A stretch of 64,000 nucleotides of DNA from Phymorhynchus buccinoides. Taxonomy: Eukaryota; Mollusca; Gastropoda; Neogastropoda; Raphitomidae. A program made the translations under genes and the position numbers. This document shows, one piece after another, positions 47,131 through 64,000 of the stretch. The notes under the pieces are model-generated. The model was not told the DNA's origin and made no database searches. It saw nothing but the letters and a program-made list of their open reading frames with translations. Position 1 is the stretch's first letter. Each line of letters begins with the position of its first letter. Location: contig CM065680.1 in NCBI GenBank assembly GCA_017654935.2, forward strand, positions 32,779,600-32,843,599, in the 5' to 3' direction.

Positions 47131-47185
47131 GTCTTTTATTTTTTTTTATTTTTTTTATCTTATTTTTTCCCGTTTCCCCCATTCA

Positions 47186-47310
47186 AATCGGTTATAAGAA
47201 AACACATTCAAAATGTTTTCTTATATCCGAGTATCGGATATAACAAAACCCGGATATAAGAAAACAAAAAATTATCTCCCTTCGATTTTCTTATAACCGG
47301 GTTTTACTGT
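47186..47310. repeat. MITE related to the 43215-45240 cluster
   Basis: Contains 'cggttataagaaaacacatt', 'cggatataacaaaacccgg' and ends 'cttataaccgggttttactg'. Confidence 0.65.
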
Positions 47311-48078
47311 TTCTGTCGTTGCCCTTTCCTCCCTTTTTCTAGAATGTGCAAAACTTAGGGGGTTACAATGGTGAAGGGGAGGGGAAGAAGGACGCATGGT
47401 AGGGCGGTGTGTCCCAAATGTCGTCTTGTGGCAGGGAAGACAATTGAATAGGACAGTGTGTGTAAGTGTCGGTTCATTACTGCGCTGCCCTCCCCTGTCA
47501 CGGCCTTCATAATTGTCTCCCCCCTCCTGTCCCCTTGGGCGGCTTTGCTAGGCCTTACCTGCGTACAAGGGGGACTCTTCACTCTGGCCTGACACGTCGT
47601 CTGGAGAAGACGTCAGTGGCAGAGATCTTCAGGGCTCTTCTCCCACCCTGCCCGTCCTCTGCACTGTCCTCACCTCGCTCATCTAAGAGAATCACCTTCT
47701 TTGTTTCAACGGTCGTGGAATAAGGCATATGTTCAAGTTGTTGTATACCAATTTCCTGTACAGAAATTAGTTAAGCTTTTAGTTTCTTAGCCAAACATAA
47801 TCACTCCTACATTCAAGGTCGCACAACGGAAAAGACACGAAGTGTCGATTTGAGCTCCGTGTTCATCTGTGATCATCTTGACGATCGAGATTAGGACTTT
47901 TTAAAATTGTGATAATTATTCTCTGAAGAAACCATAGGCCTGCATTGTGTCCGGTACCTGTCTTTTTCCATGGTGGTTTATCTGAGAGCAGCGAAGTCGT
48001 TGTGAGTGAGGTGGTGTGGTAGGTGGATGTGACCGGTGTTTGTGGGGAGGAAGATCGGCAGACAGTGCAGTGCCCACT

Positions 48079-62469
<14,391 letters not shown>

Positions 62470-62493
62470 GTGAGTTTTTGATGTTGGGGTTCT

Positions 62494-62612
<119 letters not shown>

Positions 62613-63204
62613 ATAAATCATCCGCCTTCATCCATTTGAAGATTCTTTGTGTGCTTGAAAATCAGTAATGTATGGTATATTATATGTAATGTATGGTATA
62701 TTAGTCATTTGTGGAAGACTATGACTCTCAAACTATGGAGTGCTTGCTTTGGTTGTTAGTACTACAGCCAAAGGGATTGGTTGGGCTTTGGGGACCCGAA
62801 GTGTCCCAACGCCACCTGTCCTCGAATCCCTTTGGCCGAGAGAGAGTGGGGATGTACCTTTGGAAGGTATCCCTACAATAAACACATTTGAGAGCAGCCC
62901 ACTGGAATAACATCTGCCAACTCTACTATCAGGCAGTCATATTCAGAAACGACAGACTGGCATACACACATGTCTGACCCGAAACACTTGAGTAAGAAGT
63001 GGGTGGAAGGTGCAGGGGAAGGATGTGGAAAACGGGGTCGAGTAGGGGTGTTGATAAAAAGCGAAGACCTCTGTTTTCCAGCTTTCTCTAGACTTTCTTT
63101 TTCGGATCCTTTCGCGGTTTGGATTTGTTCTCTGGTTCTTCCTTCCTGGGTGAGCTTAGTTCTCCCCTCAGCAACGGCCACGTCACGTTGGATCCACTGG
63201 TTTT

Positions 63205-63275
63205 CGTCCGTTCACCGATATTAAGCAACGTCGGGCTTGGTCAGTTCATGGATGGGTGACCGCCTGGAAACACCT
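63205..63275 (+). mobile_element. 5S-rRNA-derived sequence (5S-type SINE head or 5S pseudogene)
   Basis: ttcaccgatattaagcaacg, tcgggcttgg and gatgggtgaccgcctgg reproduce the internal control region and 3' half of animal 5S rRNA (A box, intermediate element, C box), with substitutions. The 5' half of 5S is not recognisable, and no 5S terminator stem follows. This suggests a 5S-derived SINE or a retroelement promoter rather than a 5S gene. Confidence 0.8.
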
Positions 63276-64000
63276 TTTTCTGTTGGTGTATTTTTTATAA
63301 CCGGTTTATGGCTCTGCCGCCGGACTAAATCGCCGGTTTGGATTTTTCAAAGGGATTATCCTTACTGATTTATGTAGAGGATCTCTCTCGAAGCTCTGTC
63401 CTTATCCGACGAGTCTTCTAGGTCAGTCCATGCATCAGGGGGTTTACCCTCACGTTATAAGACTGACCAGGCACAGTCTTTACAGTCCTGGCGTCGTTCA
63501 GTTCACTCTCACCATCCGCAGGATCGTCACGGTGTGCTTCTGGAACGAGTTTTTCACCGTCTCGATCTTCATTTTTCGGAACTACTGGGATCTATCCGAC
63601 TTTTTGTCCATATGTTGTTGCTAAGTCGACATTATTCTCTCGTTTTACTTCGAAATAGATGGTGGAATCCCAGAAAGAACCTGCGTCCTTTTTGTGTCCT
63701 GACTCATTATTTCTTTCTTTTACTCAAGCTGAAGTTTTCTCTTCAGACGAGTATACTACCTGTTTCAACTACGTTTGATCTTAGAACAGGTACTCATCCA
63801 GTGGCATCAAGGTACCTCTGTTTGTCCTGCTACTCCACTGTACTCCAATCGTTTTCACTTTGAAGTTTCGTCGTGTTTCTCTAAGTCGAAGATGCTAAAG
63901 CTTCGCCTTTTTCATCCTTGAGGGCTTTACACCTTCCTATTGACTCTGCGAGCTTGCCCGAGAGTTTCTCTCCCGGACTCTTTCTAGGCTTGCTCTGGTT
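63276..64000. other. Unassigned, possibly body of a 5S-headed retroelement
   Basis: Moderately GC-balanced sequence unlike the AT-rich introns, with an open plus frame 63420-63860 (about 145 aa, rich in Leu/His/Ser/Arg, for example RHGVLLERVFHRLDLHF). No domain recognised. The window ends inside it. Confidence 0.3.

Noticed and set aside
62873..63181. Minus-strand ORF of 102 codons (MAVAEGRTKLTQEGRT)
   Set aside because: No recognised domain, overlaps the 5S-like element on the other strand, and lacks splice or promoter support.
63205..63275. Functional 5S rRNA gene
   Set aside because: Only the internal control region and part of the 3' half are recognisable; the 5' half is absent and several bases differ.

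Overview
This window is eukaryotic and most likely comes from a mollusc, probably a marine gastropod. The genes are split by long introns with GT..AG boundaries. CT/GA, CA/GT and mononucleotide microsatellites are extremely abundant. The intervening DNA is packed with tRNA-derived SINEs, CR1/Jockey-like and L1-like LINE fragments, a Tc1/mariner remnant and many small inverted-repeat elements. The phylum is an inference from this repeat style and the protein families; no species marker was identified.

Layout. (1) 895-29102, plus strand: the last 18 coding exons of DNA topoisomerase 2 (about 1,053 residues), from the end of the Toprim region through the catalytic tyrosine, tower and C-gate to a long acidic/basic tail and stop codon; the 5' exons lie to the left. 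(2) 33227-35392, minus strand: a complete three-exon reading frame for CCDC103/DNAAF19, a dynein-arm assembly factor, convergent with TOP2. (3) About 35.4-48.0 kb: intergenic DNA made of SINEs, a broken LINE, MITE clusters and microsatellites. (4) 48079-62469, plus strand: the first exons of an LDL-receptor-related (LRP-family) gene: a signal-peptide exon, a 10.8 kb repeat-filled intron, then LDL-receptor class A exons, all in phase 1. (5) 62.5-64.0 kb: a TTC microsatellite, then a segment with a clear 5S-rRNA-like internal promoter region and unassigned sequence.

The most striking feature is a recurring structure. Short tandem arrays repeatedly start or end exactly at exon boundaries and carry the splice site plus a slice of the exon. 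In TOP2 this happens at six exon edges: acceptor sides of the exons at 2930, 6105, 8102, 20982 and 26413, and the donor side of the exon at 4042-4190. In the LRP locus a donor-side 99-bp array sits at 56463-56765, and larger segmental duplications carry decayed LDLa exons. The result is dozens of decoy splice sites, some of which would keep the reading frame. Long open frames in these arrays are by-products of repeat units divisible by three and are not annotated as genes.

The three genes have no evident shared pathway: chromosome topology (TOP2), cilia assembly (CCDC103) and endocytosis or signalling (LRP).
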